NCBI GenBank assembly: GCA_001939145.1
Contig: LSRX01000813.1
Coordinates: forward strand, 131,969-195,968
DNA from: Symbiodinium microadriaticum
Taxonomy: Eukaryota > Sar > Dinophyceae > Suessiales > Symbiodiniaceae
DNA length: 64,000 bases
Reading direction: 5' to 3'
The translations under genes were made by a program, and so were the position numbers. Shown here in pieces: positions 45,596 through 56,600 of this stretch (the first letter of the stretch is position 1; each line of letters begins with the position of its first letter). The notes beneath the pieces were generated by a model, which made no database searches, was not told the DNA's origin, and saw only the letters and a list, made by a program, of their open reading frames with translations.

Positions 45596-46555
45596 ATGGG
45601 CCCAAAGTGTCTCATTTCCATACTGCTGCCCTTTGCCACCGCTGAGGACCTGCATGCTTGCCGAAATCCGCTTTTTGAGCAGCACTGGTTCAGCGCTGAT
45701 GTCCGTGGGAGATCTTTTCGCGAGTTTCCAGAGCTGTCGGATGAGCTGCGGCTCTGTCCAGCTTTCAACACAGAGAAGAACTGCTGCCAGGGTGGCTTGG
45801 AACACGAGCAAGCACTGTACTTTGCTTACTGGAGACAGATCTTCAAGAGCAAGATGACACGCGTGAAGCAGTCCAAGCAGGCAGCCCTAGCAGTGCAGAG
45901 TGATCCCATCTTCAACAGCGAGGATGGTGGGCGGGACCGGCAGCAGTTTAGGTCAGCAATCCAGAAGTACGACGAGATTTTGGATCCCAGTGCCGGCCAT
46001 GCTCGCTGCCTGTCGACACTGCTTGTCTACGTTGCGGGGATGATCTGCTTCGGCTGCGACCCCGACTGGAAGCAGGAAGTCGACAGGGGTTCCAACGGAA
46101 AGCTGCTGCGGGTACTCATTCCCGAAGGCGACTGCATCGAGCTTTGGACAGAATGTGCAGAGTTCGGCTCTCAGGCGCGGCGGCTCCGTGAAGCTGTCTT
46201 GGATTCGAGCTTGGCCATGCGGGCAACGTCGCCATTCGAATATTTGCAAGTGTTCGAGGACCAGCAGCAGCTCTGTGATTGGGCACACGATGTTATTGCC
46301 ATGCATCCCTTTACACGGCCGGGTGAAGCAGAGAGGGAAGGCACCCCACCGGTCCGGGAAATTGGTGGCAGACGACTAGACAACAGCAGTCAGAGCTTCT
46401 CTGACTTTACAAAGGAGTATGACGTCATGAAGCAAGGTCGATCCTCCGGATTTGACACGTCGTGGGAAGGTATGCAGGCAAGAAGTGCTTGCAGCAGCGT
46501 TGATTTCTTTGCTTTTGCCGTTCTGGCCACGCTTTTAACTTTAAAGGACTGGTAA
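45596..46555 (+). CDS. Single-exon cysteine-rich secreted-type protein
   Basis: This is the longest clean frame in the window: ATG 45596 to TAA 46553-46555, 319 codons, without introns. The N terminus MGPKCLISILLPFATAEDLH is hydrophobic and could be a signal peptide. Cysteines cluster as LRLCPAF..EKNCCQGG, then MICFGCDPDW, then GDCIELWTEC. The C terminus SVDFFAFAVLATLLTLKDW is hydrophobic, as in GPI-anchored or tail-anchored proteins. The order of CC, CFxCxPD and CxELWxxC loosely recalls folate-receptor-like ectodomains; this is weak resemblance only. It lies inside a block bounded by outward-facing telomere-like repeats. Confidence 0.8.
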   Translation: MGPKCLISILLPFATAEDLHACRNPLFEQHWFSADVRGRSFREFPELSDELRLCPAFNTEKNCCQGGLEHEQALYFAYWRQIFKSKMTRVKQSKQAALAVQSDPIFNSEDGGRDRQQFRSAIQKYDEILDPSAGHARCLSTLLVYVAGMICFGCDPDWKQEVDRGSNGKLLRVLIPEGDCIELWTECAEFGSQARRLREAVLDSSLAMRATSPFEYLQVFEDQQQLCDWAHDVIAMHPFTRPGEAEREGTPPVREIGGRRLDNSSQSFSDFTKEYDVMKQGRSSGFDTSWEGMQARSACSSVDFFAFAVLATLLTLKDW

Positions 46556-47631
46556 AAGCCGGCTTCCGACGCACAGGCGCGATCTGGTCGAGAGAGCTTC
46601 GCAGACTCAGGAACTGCCCCGCACCGATTTAGTGTAAAATGGTGTGATAGTATCCCTGCACATCTTGCTTGGAGAGGTTGGCTTTGCAAAGTTTCATGCT
46701 GAGGTGGCGATGAGCCGCGGTGCGATGATGATGGGCTTGTGTCTTAGTGATGAAGGGATACGGAATCACCGACCTCCGAACCTAGGCTTTCGGAGGATCG
46801 GCATGCGGCCGCATAGATATGAGGAATCCGGCTGCCTGGACCTGGCCAAGCGTGCCAAGCTCGCCTGAGGTCAGTCTATGATCCGCAATGAAATTCAGGC
46901 CCGGCACGCGCTGCCTTTGAGAGGTTGGAGGGTCCTGCACTAGTTACAATCTAGTGGCGATGGCAAGACTGGAGTTTGCACGAGCTCCCGTGTGACGCTC
47001 CGATTTAGCTTTCGCTCAGATCTGGCTAACAGCTTTATGAACTTCATGGACCAATGCAGGCAGTGCCAGTGACAGCTGCTGGACAACTTCAGATGCCCGC
47101 TGACATGCAGGAGACTCATATGCTGTATTCCTGCGAAGAGCAACCTAACATTCTTCAAAAGAACACCCTTTGCATTCTCTGCAAGAGATTGGTCCCCGAG
47201 TTGCCTCTTTTAAGGTGGTCGCGGCAGACAAGCGGTGGCGTTATGATTCAGCAGGCTCTCAGCCCAGATTCGAATCTTACTCAGTGTGGACATGGCGCTG
47301 GGGGTCTGCTGGATTGTTGGCAAGCCGGAGCTTTTGCACCTTCGGCACATAGTGCATGTCACGGGTCCAACGATGTGTCACTGTGTACCTTTGTTCATGT
47401 GGCATCGCTCGACATCACGGTGCTCAACTATCAATGTCTGGTTCATTGCTTGCTGTCACTTGTTTCTGTCGAAGAGACTAAGTGGTCAGCATCTGTGAGT
47501 TGCAGGGCTTGTTCCGAACAACACTGGACGCCAAGGTTACAAAGACCAATCTGTAGAGTCCAACGGGCAAGGACAAATTAGAGCGGACAGGAGTGTGCTA
47601 AGCGCGACCGCCAAGCAACGTGTGCAGCAGA

Positions 47632-47646
47632 CAGAGAAAGAGAGAG

Positions 47647-47682
<36 letters not shown>

Positions 47683-47733
47683 GAGGGGCAACCCTCGGCC
47701 GTAGCCCTGGTGAAAGAAAGAGAGAGAGAGTTC
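47632..47733 (+). repeat. Composite (GA)n repeat, copy 2
   Basis: (GA)n, then a short core CGAGGGGCAACCCTCGGCC with a 5-base GAGGG/CCCTC palindrome, then GTAGCCCTGGTGAAAGAAAG and a second (GA)n. It matches the plan of the copy at 23715. Confidence 0.7.
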
Positions 47734-48031
47734 CGGATCGAGGCCAGTGGCTTTTCATGCAACTGGGAGAGTAAACGCAGTAACTTGAACCCGGAAGGTG
47801 GTAACAGGAAGCCTTTGTTTCAGGAACTGGCTCGAAACTGTTTCAGAAGCCAGGCCCGGGCTGTAACCGGAACTGGGGGAGGCCTGCAGCAACCGGGGGG
47901 GCTTGTACAGGAACTGCCTCTCTAAAACTGGCCTTGCACTGACCTCTTGTTACGCAGATAGAAGTTCCAATTCAACATCGATGAATTTTAAAGGGGGGCT
48001 GGATTTCTGGGTTGGGAGGTAAGGTTTGTGT

Positions 48032-48138
48032 CTTAGGGTTTAGGGTTTAAGGGTTAGGGGTTTAGGGTATGGATGTGTTTAGGTTTAGGGTCTAGTGCGA
48101 TATCTAGGAGTGAAGCCGGTTTTAGGGTTTAGGTTTTA
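48032..48138 (+). repeat. Degenerate telomere-like motifs, TTTAGGG orientation
   Basis: TTAGGG and TTTAGGG words occur at 48032-48070, 48078-48092 and 48121-48138. The orientation is opposite to the arrays at 42653 and 44091. Confidence 0.85.
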
Positions 48139-48406
48139 AGTGTTTGAGGTTCGTGCTTCCAAAGCGTTTATGCTGGCTAAGAGTTTCCGACTCAAGCCTG
48201 AAACAGCGCTGATCAGCGGCTTTCTTGTAAAGCTGTTAAAGCGCTGATAAAGAGCTAGCGCGGGTGCCCTTGTACGGTAACATTTTCTTAAGTAAGTGCC
48301 CCGGAGCCACAGAGGTAGTATAACAGTGTTGTTGAAAATCGTATATTTGCGAAATAAGCTCCACCCCTCCACCCCTCCATCCAGCCCTCCCCTCCTCCGT
48401 CCCTCC

Positions 48407-48814
48407 NNNNNNNNNNNNNNNNNNNNNNNNNNNNNNNNNNNNNNNNNNNNNNNNNNNNNNNNNNNNNNNNNNNNNNNNNNNNNNNNNNNNNNNNNNNNNN
48501 NNNNNNNNNNNNNNNNNNNNNNNNNNNNNNNNNNNNNNNNNNNNNNNNNNNNNNNNNNNNNNNNNNNNNNNNNNNNNNNNNNNNNNNNNNNNNNNNNNNN
48601 NNNNNNNNNNNNNNNNNNNNNNNNNNNNNNNNNNNNNNNNNNNNNNNNNNNNNNNNNNNNNNNNNNNNNNNNNNNNNNNNNNNNNNNNNNNNNNNNNNNN
48701 NNNNNNNNNNNNNNNNNNNNNNNNNNNNNNNNNNNNNNNNNNNNNNNNNNNNNNNNNNNNNNNNNNNNNNNNNNNNNNNNNNNNNNNNNNNNNNNNNNNN
48801 NNNNNNNNNNNNNN
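48407..48814. other. Assembly gap (run of N) in a pyrimidine/purine mirror
   Basis: There are 408 undetermined bases. The left flank is CCACCCCTCCACCCCTCC-rich and the right flank is GGAGGAGGGG-rich, so the flanks are roughly inverted. A GAGGTAGTATAA word occurs directly on both sides (about 48310 and 48925). Confidence 0.95.
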
Positions 48815-48999
48815 GGAGGAGGGGGGAAGGGTGAGGTGGAGGTGGAGGGGTGGAGGAGGGGTGGCGGGGGATCTGCTGATTTAAAGAGGGCATAAACTTG
48901 GCTGCGCGGGCCGGCAGCTAACGGAGGTAGTATAAAGTATCTGTTTAGGTAAGTAGAAATGCGCATATTTAAAAATCGTCGAGTTTTGTTGGGGAAGAA

Positions 49000-49640
49000 A
49001 GGGCTGTCACGGGCTTCTGATGGCTTCTAAGGGCTCAGTCAGGGCTTTTGAGGGCTTTCAAGGGGCGATGAAGGGCTTTGTTTTATGCAGGAGTTCGAAG
49101 GGCTCTCTGGGCCGAAGGTGATGAACGAAGTTTTCTTAGTTAGTTTTTTTTTCCCCTTTGTTCTTGTTTCATCAGAAGGAATTTTTAGAAGTTTGCAGAT
49201 GTCTTTCAAGCCCTCTAAGGCGAATTGATGTGGCTTTCTCCTGATTGTGGGAGAAGACGTTTTATTTGTTCTTTATCATTTTATTTTCTTCGCTTTACAA
49301 CTCCCCATGAGCGAACTCGTGTGGTTTCTGTCTGTCGCGCGTTGGAAAGAGGAGCTTGAACAAAATTCACACTTTTGACATCCACACCAAAGGCGATAAC
49401 GAGAAGCGTTGTTCGTCGTTTTCCCTTGTTCTTGTTTCAGGTTTATCCCCGAGACCTATCGGTGAAGACGTTGCAATTCTTATTTGACTGTTTCTTAGAA
49501 GGGGCTCCAAGGCGGCCTTGAGAAGAGACTTGAAGCCGCCTTCTGGACTTTTGAGCCCTCCCTTCCCCAAGCCCCCTCAAGCCACTTCTCAAGTCCCCCT
49601 TGAAGCCTCTTCTCGAGCCTCCCTGAAGCCCCCTTTGACA
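49000..49640. repeat. Degenerate AGGGCTT / CAAGCCCCTT repeats
   Basis: Many imperfect copies of AGGGCTT(T) lie at 49000-49110, and their complements (AAGCCCC, CAAGCC, GAAGCC) at 49500-49640. The two groups face each other across about 400 bases of T-rich sequence. Confidence 0.6.
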
Positions 49641-50403
49641 AGCTCCCCTTCTTAAAAGCTGTGATAATTTAGAGTCTCAACCCAAAATCCGGTTGTTTCG
49701 GTTTCGTTGTCGGGCTGGTTTCCGTCGCAATCCCAATGGTTACAGCTAGCCCCAACCCAGTTCCTGTTGCATGTCCCGCTGGTTCCGGTTACGTCCTGGT
49801 CGGCTCTTGAACCGTGGTTCTCGTTACTTTGCGTGCTGGTTCCTGTTACAACCGTCAGCCCAATGGGGAGGTTGTCAAAACATCTCTTCTCTTGTTCAGT
49901 ATCTTTACTTGCGGCAGCAGGTTTTGAGCAGGATGGCGAATTAGAAAGTCTCGGGCTCGCGAGGGGCGGGAAGAACAAGGAGTTCCGGACTCTGGAAGCA
50001 GAGTTGAAACCCCGAACCAGAGGCAACTTCTGGAGCCTCAGATGGACTGAGGATCAGGAAGCCTTCCAGGGGGGTATGGCAACAGGTGCATGTGGCAGTG
50101 AATTGCCCACTTGTGTTGGAACTTTGCTAACTTCCGAGAAAGAAAGGAAGAATGCTTCCCGGCAGCGGGACCCATGTTCAACAGGCAAGTTCCCTGAGGA
50201 CGGCCGTGGACGGAGAAGCTCTTGAGCCCACTTTTTGACGAATCGCCTCTGACACCACAGCTTCGACCCTTGTCGACCCTTGCCCCCAGCAGCAGGTCGG
50301 ACAGGGGGGTTAGATTCGCAGGACAATTTTGTATTTATTTACCCTTTGGTCGTGCTAGAATCGCTGCTAGAAGCTGTTTGATGCTCCTGATTCTGCTGAA
50401 CAG

Positions 50404-51160
50404 GTCGACCAGATGGCGGTCCCGTTCAACCGAGGACCCCGGCAGCTGCGCGGAGGTTGTGCTAGAACGGTCGATCCGTCCGAGACACTGGCAATCACCC
50501 ATTGCCAGGAGTTTCGGGTGACGTGCAACAGATGGTCATGGTACAGGCTATGCCGCAGGCTATGCCATCTATGCCAGCCGTTCAGGCGATGCCGGCCGGA
50601 CAGGCTACTGTCCAGGCTGTGCAAGGCATGCAGCCTCTGCAAGGCATGCAGGCCGTGCAAGGTGTGCAGCCTATGCAGGGCATGCAGGCCGTGCAAGGCG
50701 TGCAGCCTATGCAAGGCATGCAGGCCGTCCAAGCTACTTGGCAAAGATTGGGACAGTGTGGGCACAACTGACCGCAAGCCCTGATCTTTGATGGGTTCAG
50801 CCTGCCTACTACGACATGCAAGCCGGGTATTCGACATCAGACGCATTCTGAATCTTGCCAAGGTCCCTTGCCTCCTGGTGCCAGTTCCCATGCAGGCACA
50901 GCAGGTACCGCAACAGATGCCTCAACAGCCTGAGAAAGGAGACCGGCGTCACGTCCAAGCCCATGAGTGCCATAGCAGTCAGCACCGTAGCAAAGCCTAA
51001 GGCCGCGCCATGTCACACAAGCTGCGTTACGAGCGCTGCAGATGCTGAAGCCGCTGCTATGCAGTCACCCGCCCTTGCCGCAGGAGGGTACATGGACATG
51101 AACAGCGGTGTTGCTGTTCCTTGTGGCATGGACCTCAAGGTGCAGACGATGTCATGGTGA
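50404..51160 (+). CDS. Met/Gln/Val-repeat protein, short introns
   Basis: Exons that keep phase: 50404-50434 (QMAVPFNRG; ATG at 50413), 50509-50732, 50801-50842 (PAYYDMQAGYSTSD), 50896-50938 (AQQVPQQMPQQPEK) and 50976-51160, stop 51158-51160. The second exon is built of repeats such as GMQAVQGVQPMQ. The C terminus reads YMDMNSGVAVPCGMDLKVQT plus MSW. Introns are 74 (GA), 68 (GC), 53 (GC) and 37 (GA) bases. For the last intron a GT donor at 50905 gives another in-phase solution. Low-complexity Q/M repeats suggest a disordered protein; the function is unknown. Confidence 0.6.
50611..50732 (+). repeat. 36-base tandem repeat coding for GMQAVQGVQPMQ
   Basis: About three units of GGCATGCAGGCCGTGCAAGG with CGTGCAGCCTATGCAA. 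Differences between units fall mostly at codon third positions or exchange Leu/Met, which fits a translated repeat. Confidence 0.85.
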
Positions 51161-52154
51161 ACGTTTCATTCTTCCTTCCAATCCCTCCTATCGCCAGCCC
51201 TTTTTAGGTACGGTTGGTGTCCGGGGCAGGTTTGAGACTCCAGGAGCTGTCCCAAGCCTGATCACGTGTCCTGAACTGCACAACCTCCCTGAAGCTGAAT
51301 TCCGAGCATCCCCCCCAACTGGAAACCTGCTTGTCAGATGGCACCGGAGATGGAGGCCGCAAAAACCTCGGGAAGAGTGCCCACATCTGCACATGCTGAT
51401 GCATATAAACTGGGAAGCGACATCGTAGGCATTTTTGTTTGTGGTGGAGTTTTTCGCAGGCCTCAGGTCACTCGCAGAAACTCGAAATGCTGATGGCCTG
51501 CAATGGACTCTCAAATCCTCAAGCGGAAGCTTCTTTCACCCTTGAGTGGAGGCACGGCTTCTGGAGAGTGCCATGCCGGAGGTTTATGAGGACTAGCCCG
51601 AGCCAAGAGCCCGCGCCTGAGTGCTGAAGACTCGGATGTGAACTCGGAGTCCAAGGCTTTGAAAGGCAGGATGCAGGGCACAAGCTTGCCTTGCGCCTTT
51701 TTCTTACTGGTCCACACTTCTCTGAGGCAGGGCTTCGTTTGCTCGATAGCTCTGAAACAATTGGCCTCTAGGCAAGTGCAATAATGATGCATGCCCTTTC
51801 ACTCGGCGATAGCACGGCCAACGGTTTCCCTCGGATCGGCAACTTTGAGGAATAGCCACGCTCAAGCCACGCCGCTGGAACGTTGAGGGGCAAGGCAGCG
51901 TGCTAAGGCAAAGCTTGTGCACATCGCAGTCAGTCCGAGGTCTCGAGCGCTGGCTGTCCACATCTCAGGGCTTTTTTGGCTGCTTAAAAGCGGAGTGTGG
52001 CCTTGGACAGCTCACAAGTTGACAGGAGGCTGTGCGCAGTTGGAGTGAAGTTATAGCGCCGACCCATGCAAGGCTCGTCCTTCACTGGAAAGAGTCTCCT
52101 CAGAGTCTGCTCGAAGACAGTCTGACCTGTTGTGCGCAATGCGCGCAAATTGCC
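51161..52154. other. Interval between convergent plus- and minus-strand genes
   Basis: Minus frames 51511-51792 and 51704-51961 could hold the 3' exons of the kinase-like gene that runs leftward from 52745, but no C-lobe motif was recognised. Confidence 0.35.
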
Positions 52155-52745
52155 TCATGTTGCTGAGAAGCCCATCTGCAAGTAGTTTTCTGCGGGCCAG
52201 TTAAAGCTTGGCTGCATCCCAGGCATGGCGGCTATAAGACACCAGCTGAATATCTTGGCATGAATTTCGGGTAAACTCTGCAAGCTATCTGTTGCTAAGT
52301 TTTCATCACGCAGAAAGATCTCTGGCGCAATATAGCCCCCATGGCCCTTTTCAGAATTTTCCGTGCCCAGCGCTGCTGCGAGTCCTCGGGAGCGTAGCAC
52401 CACGGGACTCGGGAGTGATGTGAGAGGTGTTGCTTGCAGCTTGTTGGCTTTGTAGCAGTCCAGCAAATTATGCAAAAGTCGTCACGTCGAGCTGCATGTC
52501 TGGCGATATGTAGTAACGTAGTAGTTTGAAGCTGAGGGCTGCATCTCTGATCATGAGCGCGTGCAGCAGGCGGCTTCCCATCTCACGCCATTCCTTTCAC
52601 CCCAAGAGGCATGTCAGCGAACCGCTGGCAGGCAAGCCGATGCTGCTTGCGGAAATTGGATCTGCTTTCTGTCTCCTTCCCAACCACAGACTGAGTCTCG
52701 TCGTAGATGTGCAGCAGCTTGGCAAGTTGAGATGTTCTTATCTTC
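52155..52745 (-). CDS. Protein-kinase-like gene fragment
   Basis: Read leftward. An exon at about 52745-52586 contains QLAKLLHIYDETQS and KQHRLACQRFADMPLGVKGM, matching the L-x-x-LLH and R-x-x-LA-x-x-x-A-x-GM region before the catalytic loop. Next comes HNLLDCYKANKL (about 52472-52437), the N-x-LLD-x-x-x-x-x-KL segment after the catalytic loop. Then GLAAALGTENS and GGYIAPEIFL, the activation segment with the APE motif, then KIFSWCLIAAM (helix F region). The HRDLK and DFG residues are not seen in frame (RSRG stands where DFG would be unless an intron intervenes). It is either a spliced gene with unseen micro-exons or a degenerate copy. It points against its neighbours. Confidence 0.5.
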
Positions 52746-55700
52746 CTGGCAGCGGCTGTGCCCTACCAGGAGCACCTAATTGTTTGCCGGGACCCCCGAA
52801 GACATCGGACCGTGCCGTTTCTTTAGCCTGGAGACGGCTTATGGGCCCCCAGTGGTGTGAAAATCACGCAAGCACGACGTTGTAGCCACATTCTTCAGTG
52901 CCCATGAGCATCAGCTCAGAAGATTTGCATGATTCGAAAGCCTCACCTGCCGTTGACAATGATGTTAGAGAACAAGATGAGATTCTCTGTGTTTGTACAT
53001 GTTTATCCCTGTAAGTGTGCAAGGCACTGCTCCGTTGTAAGAAGGCTTTCGCGTGCTGACACGTCCATGCAACGGCCGCTGTGTGAAAGCAAGTTTTTGT
53101 TATTTGTCTCACCAGTTGGAAGATATCGACGCGAACTTCTGCTGGTGCTGGCCTCAGGGTGCGTGAAGCGGTATGAAGCGGTCGAGATTTTGTCAGTCTC
53201 TTGCTGCGCAACCTGTGACTTTCCCGCTGAGGAGAGTGGCTCTTGAATTGCGCCGGCCTGTGCGACGTTCGCAGACCAAGCGTACAGCAAGCTGATTGGC
53301 AGCATCAGAAGCTGAAGAAGCTCGAACGTCACCATGGAGGCAGAGTTGGAGCTAAAGTAGAGCTGCCTGTCACAAAGTCTCACCTGATGGAAAGAAAGCA
53401 GGCAGAGTCTGAAGAGCACTTCCAACATGGGTGGATAGATGATCGTGCGTGCTTTCCCGAAGATGAGCGCCACACAAAGCTCAGACACCGAGTTTAACTT
53501 GCACAGAAGTTGTCGGAATCGTCGACTTCGACCAGATCGGTTGACTAAATGCCTGGCTATTAAAATTGCGATGTTTTGGCATGCAAGCTGGACTCATGAA
53601 GAGAATGCCTTTGTTCATATCTCTGAAGCCAGGACTTTGTGAGCCACTGGTAAACTTCAGCCAATCAGCCACAGCCGCGCGAAAACGAAGCGGAAGAAGC
53701 AACAGTGCGCTTGATCCTGAAACCGGACATGCTTTCTCGCCGGGGTGAGTGGAGGAGTGGAGGTATCTCCAACTTGATCCAGTTCCTCGCACATCCATGC
53801 TGTCTGTAATTGTCTGTGCCAGGTTCTGAACAGCATTATGATCCGCGCGTGTGGAGTTACCGATATGCCTTGCCAAGAATTCGGCTGGTGTATGCGCTTG
53901 ATTTGTGCGTCTTGCTTGGGTCTTGCGGCGAGCAGGCCCTCTGCCGCAAAATGCGTGCACTGCCAGCTGCGTTGCGCAAAGAGAGGCAGCAGAAAAGCGG
54001 TGATAGTCATCGGACGGGAGGTTGGAAGCCTGGTCGCAACAGTAGAATCAGCAACCCAACAGCCGGACACAAGCTTGCTGCTCGCAGGTGCAGAAAAGTC
54101 TTTCTCGAGCACCCATGGGTAGCTTTGGCAAATCCCTCAGGGATGTTGCCAACAACGTGGAGGCATCACGGCATCGTTTTCTCTCAGGCTGCTTGACTTT
54201 CTGAGAGCGCAGATGTATCTGCGGCAGAGCTTAAGCTAGTGTGAGCGTGGATATGGAGTTCAGCCTGATCCCCAATGCCAACAACTTCTTGGTGGGCTGT
54301 TGCTTGTCATGCTTGAGCAGATTCAAGTGAATTCTTACTGCCAATTCCTCGAAAGTTAAACGCAATTAAGGTTATCCTCAAGTGATGTTAGCCATGCCAG
54401 AAATGGCACCAGTGCTGCTGAACTGTCTTGAGCTTTAAAATCGCCTACAATCATGTTCCATGAGAATCTGGGCGTTGTAAGTGTCGGCTGGGAGGCACGT
54501 CTCACTCAGCTGAAGCAAGAGATTCAAGAGGAGGAAGGTGGCTGCAGCAGGCGAGGGTTGAGTCACCAGCTTCAGCAAGCGCAGCTTCACTAAAAGGCTT
54601 GGGAGGGTAATGTATTTAGGTCACTGCTTCAGGCCAGGCCGGCGTCCAGTGAGCAATGTAGGGACCGCCCGAGTGGGGGACGTGACGTTGTCCGAAGAGA
54701 CTCATCGAGAACTTCCTTGCGCTAGAGATTTTGTTGTGTGATTATAGAAAAAGATACCCCCCCAAAATACCCTATTCTAACTCTTGAGGCCCCTACATCA
54801 CCCTAACAGTCTCCCCCTTCTCTCCTGCCAGCTCCGGCGGTTCTTTGGCCGGTGGGCGGACGCCTCCCGGGGCTTTGGCCCTGGGGGCGCTGGGCCTTGG
54901 TCTCGGCGGCCTGGGCCAAACCTTGCCGCAGTGGGGCTCGGGCCCGGGCGGGCCGGGCTCGGGCGGCTCAGGCCGGATCTTCTTTTTGCCGCACTCGAGG
55001 ACTCTATATATACAAAAATTTCGATAGATAGAGAGAGAGATATATATATATATATACATATGTATATAGATAGATATAGATATAGATATAGATATAGATA
55101 TATAGATATAGATATAGATAGGACTCTAGGAAGAGGATTGACGAGGTGGAAGAAGATTGAGCCGATGCCGGCACCTCTTTGGTTCAAGCGGACTTGGGAG
55201 GGTCGGGGTTCCGTTCCCTGCCCTGGCCGCGGTTAGCGATGGTGGCCAGAGCCTTGACGATTTCTCCCGTTTTGAAGGCTTTGGGTGAGAATAGTGCCTC
55301 TGGTTCGCGAAGCAACGATATCATCAGAGGGACATCGGACGCCCACTCGGAGTGGCAACAACTGATGTTTCAAAGAGTCGCTGCAAGCTACGAGCCAGCC
55401 AGCATCAAAAAAGGAGCCAGAACACCGCGGGGGAGATTGAGTCCAGTAAGATGCGAGTTACGGTGTGTAAAGCATTGTGTCGTTCCATCTTGTGCTTCAG
55501 ACTTCATACACGGCATTTCATAGAGTGGCATTGTGTCGTGTGGCAAACTTAGTCACCCGCATTCAATCGCCCCTGTTGCTGTGACGGGCAATTCGTTGTT
55601 CAAGGTGCGGCGCCTGGTAGGCCGAATTTCGGCTGTGATGGAGTGGTGGGAAGAGCTGGATGAAATGGAGAAGCGCACTGCCCTCAGGTCCTCGGGATTC

Positions 55701-55913
55701 AGGACAGACGGCCTGCATTTTCCCAGGAAGATCCTGCAAAGTGAGACCGAAGATCGTCTTGAAACGCACAGGGCCCACAATGGCTTTGCGGCCATGCATT
55801 GCACTGTATGTGCCAACCTGCAAGGTTGAACGGAAGTCACACGACAGCAACAAAAACAAACACTTCAAAACGAAGTTGGAGCAACGCGCGAAAGCCAAAT
55901 CCCATTCGCTCAG
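52746..55913. other. Unresolved 3 kb, possibly the 5' part of the kinase-like gene
   Basis: The minus frame 53003-53488 includes a hydrophobic segment (VTFELLQLLMLPISLLYAW) that could be a transmembrane span ahead of the kinase. Plus frames overlap it. Bases 54830-54990 are GC-rich with GGCCTGGGCC words. No gene is called. Confidence 0.35.
55023..55121 (+). repeat. GATA / GATATA / TA microsatellite
   Basis: About 100 bases of GATAGATA, (GA)n, (TA)n and then GATATA units, immediately after the GC-rich block. Confidence 0.95.
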
Positions 55914-56600
55914 TCCTGGCATATATGGCGACTGGTATGTACTTCGGCACCGCCTATGGGACCTATGTCCGCCGCGGCAAGGCAGCGTCATCTCGTGAGT
56001 CGGTGCGTTTTGGTGCTGGGCTCCGGAACTGTATTGCCTATAACCTGAGCGCTCTCGGCCTAGGCCCCTGAGTAGTTCCTTTGATGTCTCCTTGAAGCTG
56101 CAGTTGGCTATGCCAGAGTCGGACTATCTTGTGCAAGCCTCAGAGTGCCAAGTGGAATCACTCGCTCCAAGGACATGAAACTAGGATACTTTATGATACT
56201 TTCGAACTTGAGCGCTTTGCAGCATCCGCCCAGTTGGCGTCCATCTACGAGGTGCCCCAAGCGAAGAAAAAGGCCTTTGAGGCACAGACAGCAAGACAGC
56301 AAGTTGACTGTTTGGCCAAGCCTAAGCCCCGATTCCCCGAAGCGACCCCGATTCGCCAGGCGAACTGGAGCGACCAGGCGCGTCTGGCCCAGAGGCAGCC
56401 AGGCTACGAGTGGACGCGGACCTACAAGGCGACGTGTCTGCCATCCTCAATGCGTATAGGAGACCACCATAGACGTGCAGGCCATCGATTGGGCGGATGC
56501 ACCGTTCCAGTACATCTCCTTCCGCATGTGGGACCAAGCAGCGAGCTACTACAGGCTTGACCGGAGAGATCCGGAGAGATGGGCAGGCCATATGCCTTGA
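55914..56600 (+). CDS. Small one-span membrane protein, possibly mitochondrial
   Basis: Three exons join in phase: 55914-55994, 56223-56428 and 56481-56600. The first holds a Gly/Tyr-rich membrane segment (LAYMATGMYFGTAYGTYV) followed by RRGK. The second has SAQLASIYEVPQAKKKAFEA and PIRQANWSDQARLAQRQPGY. The last reads AIDWADAPFQYISFRMWDQA, then SYYRLDRRDPERWAGHMP and stop (56598-56600). Introns are 228 (GT) and 52 bases (GC, AAG|GC to GTGCAG|G). One span with a charged tail recalls accessory subunits of mitochondrial complexes; that is inference and no family is assigned. The 5' exon is not found, and open frames at 55533-55829 are candidates. Confidence 0.62.

Larger units (their letters stand above)
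46556..50403. other. Repeat-rich interval, no confirmed gene
   Basis: It holds the second (GA)n composite (47632-47733), telomere-like motifs (48032-48138), an N gap (48407-48814) and degenerate AGGGCTT / CAAGCCCC repeats (about 49000-49640). Segments rich in GGAACC / GGTTCC-type words (47780-47920 and 49690-49860) appear inverted to one another. The plus frame 47054-47581 (175 codons) is unrecognised. Confidence 0.5.

Noticed and set aside
54784-55236. 150-codon plus frame, Gly/Pro/Arg then Tyr/Ile/Asp
   Set aside because: It runs through a GC-rich low-complexity block and a GATATA microsatellite, so its openness is compositional.
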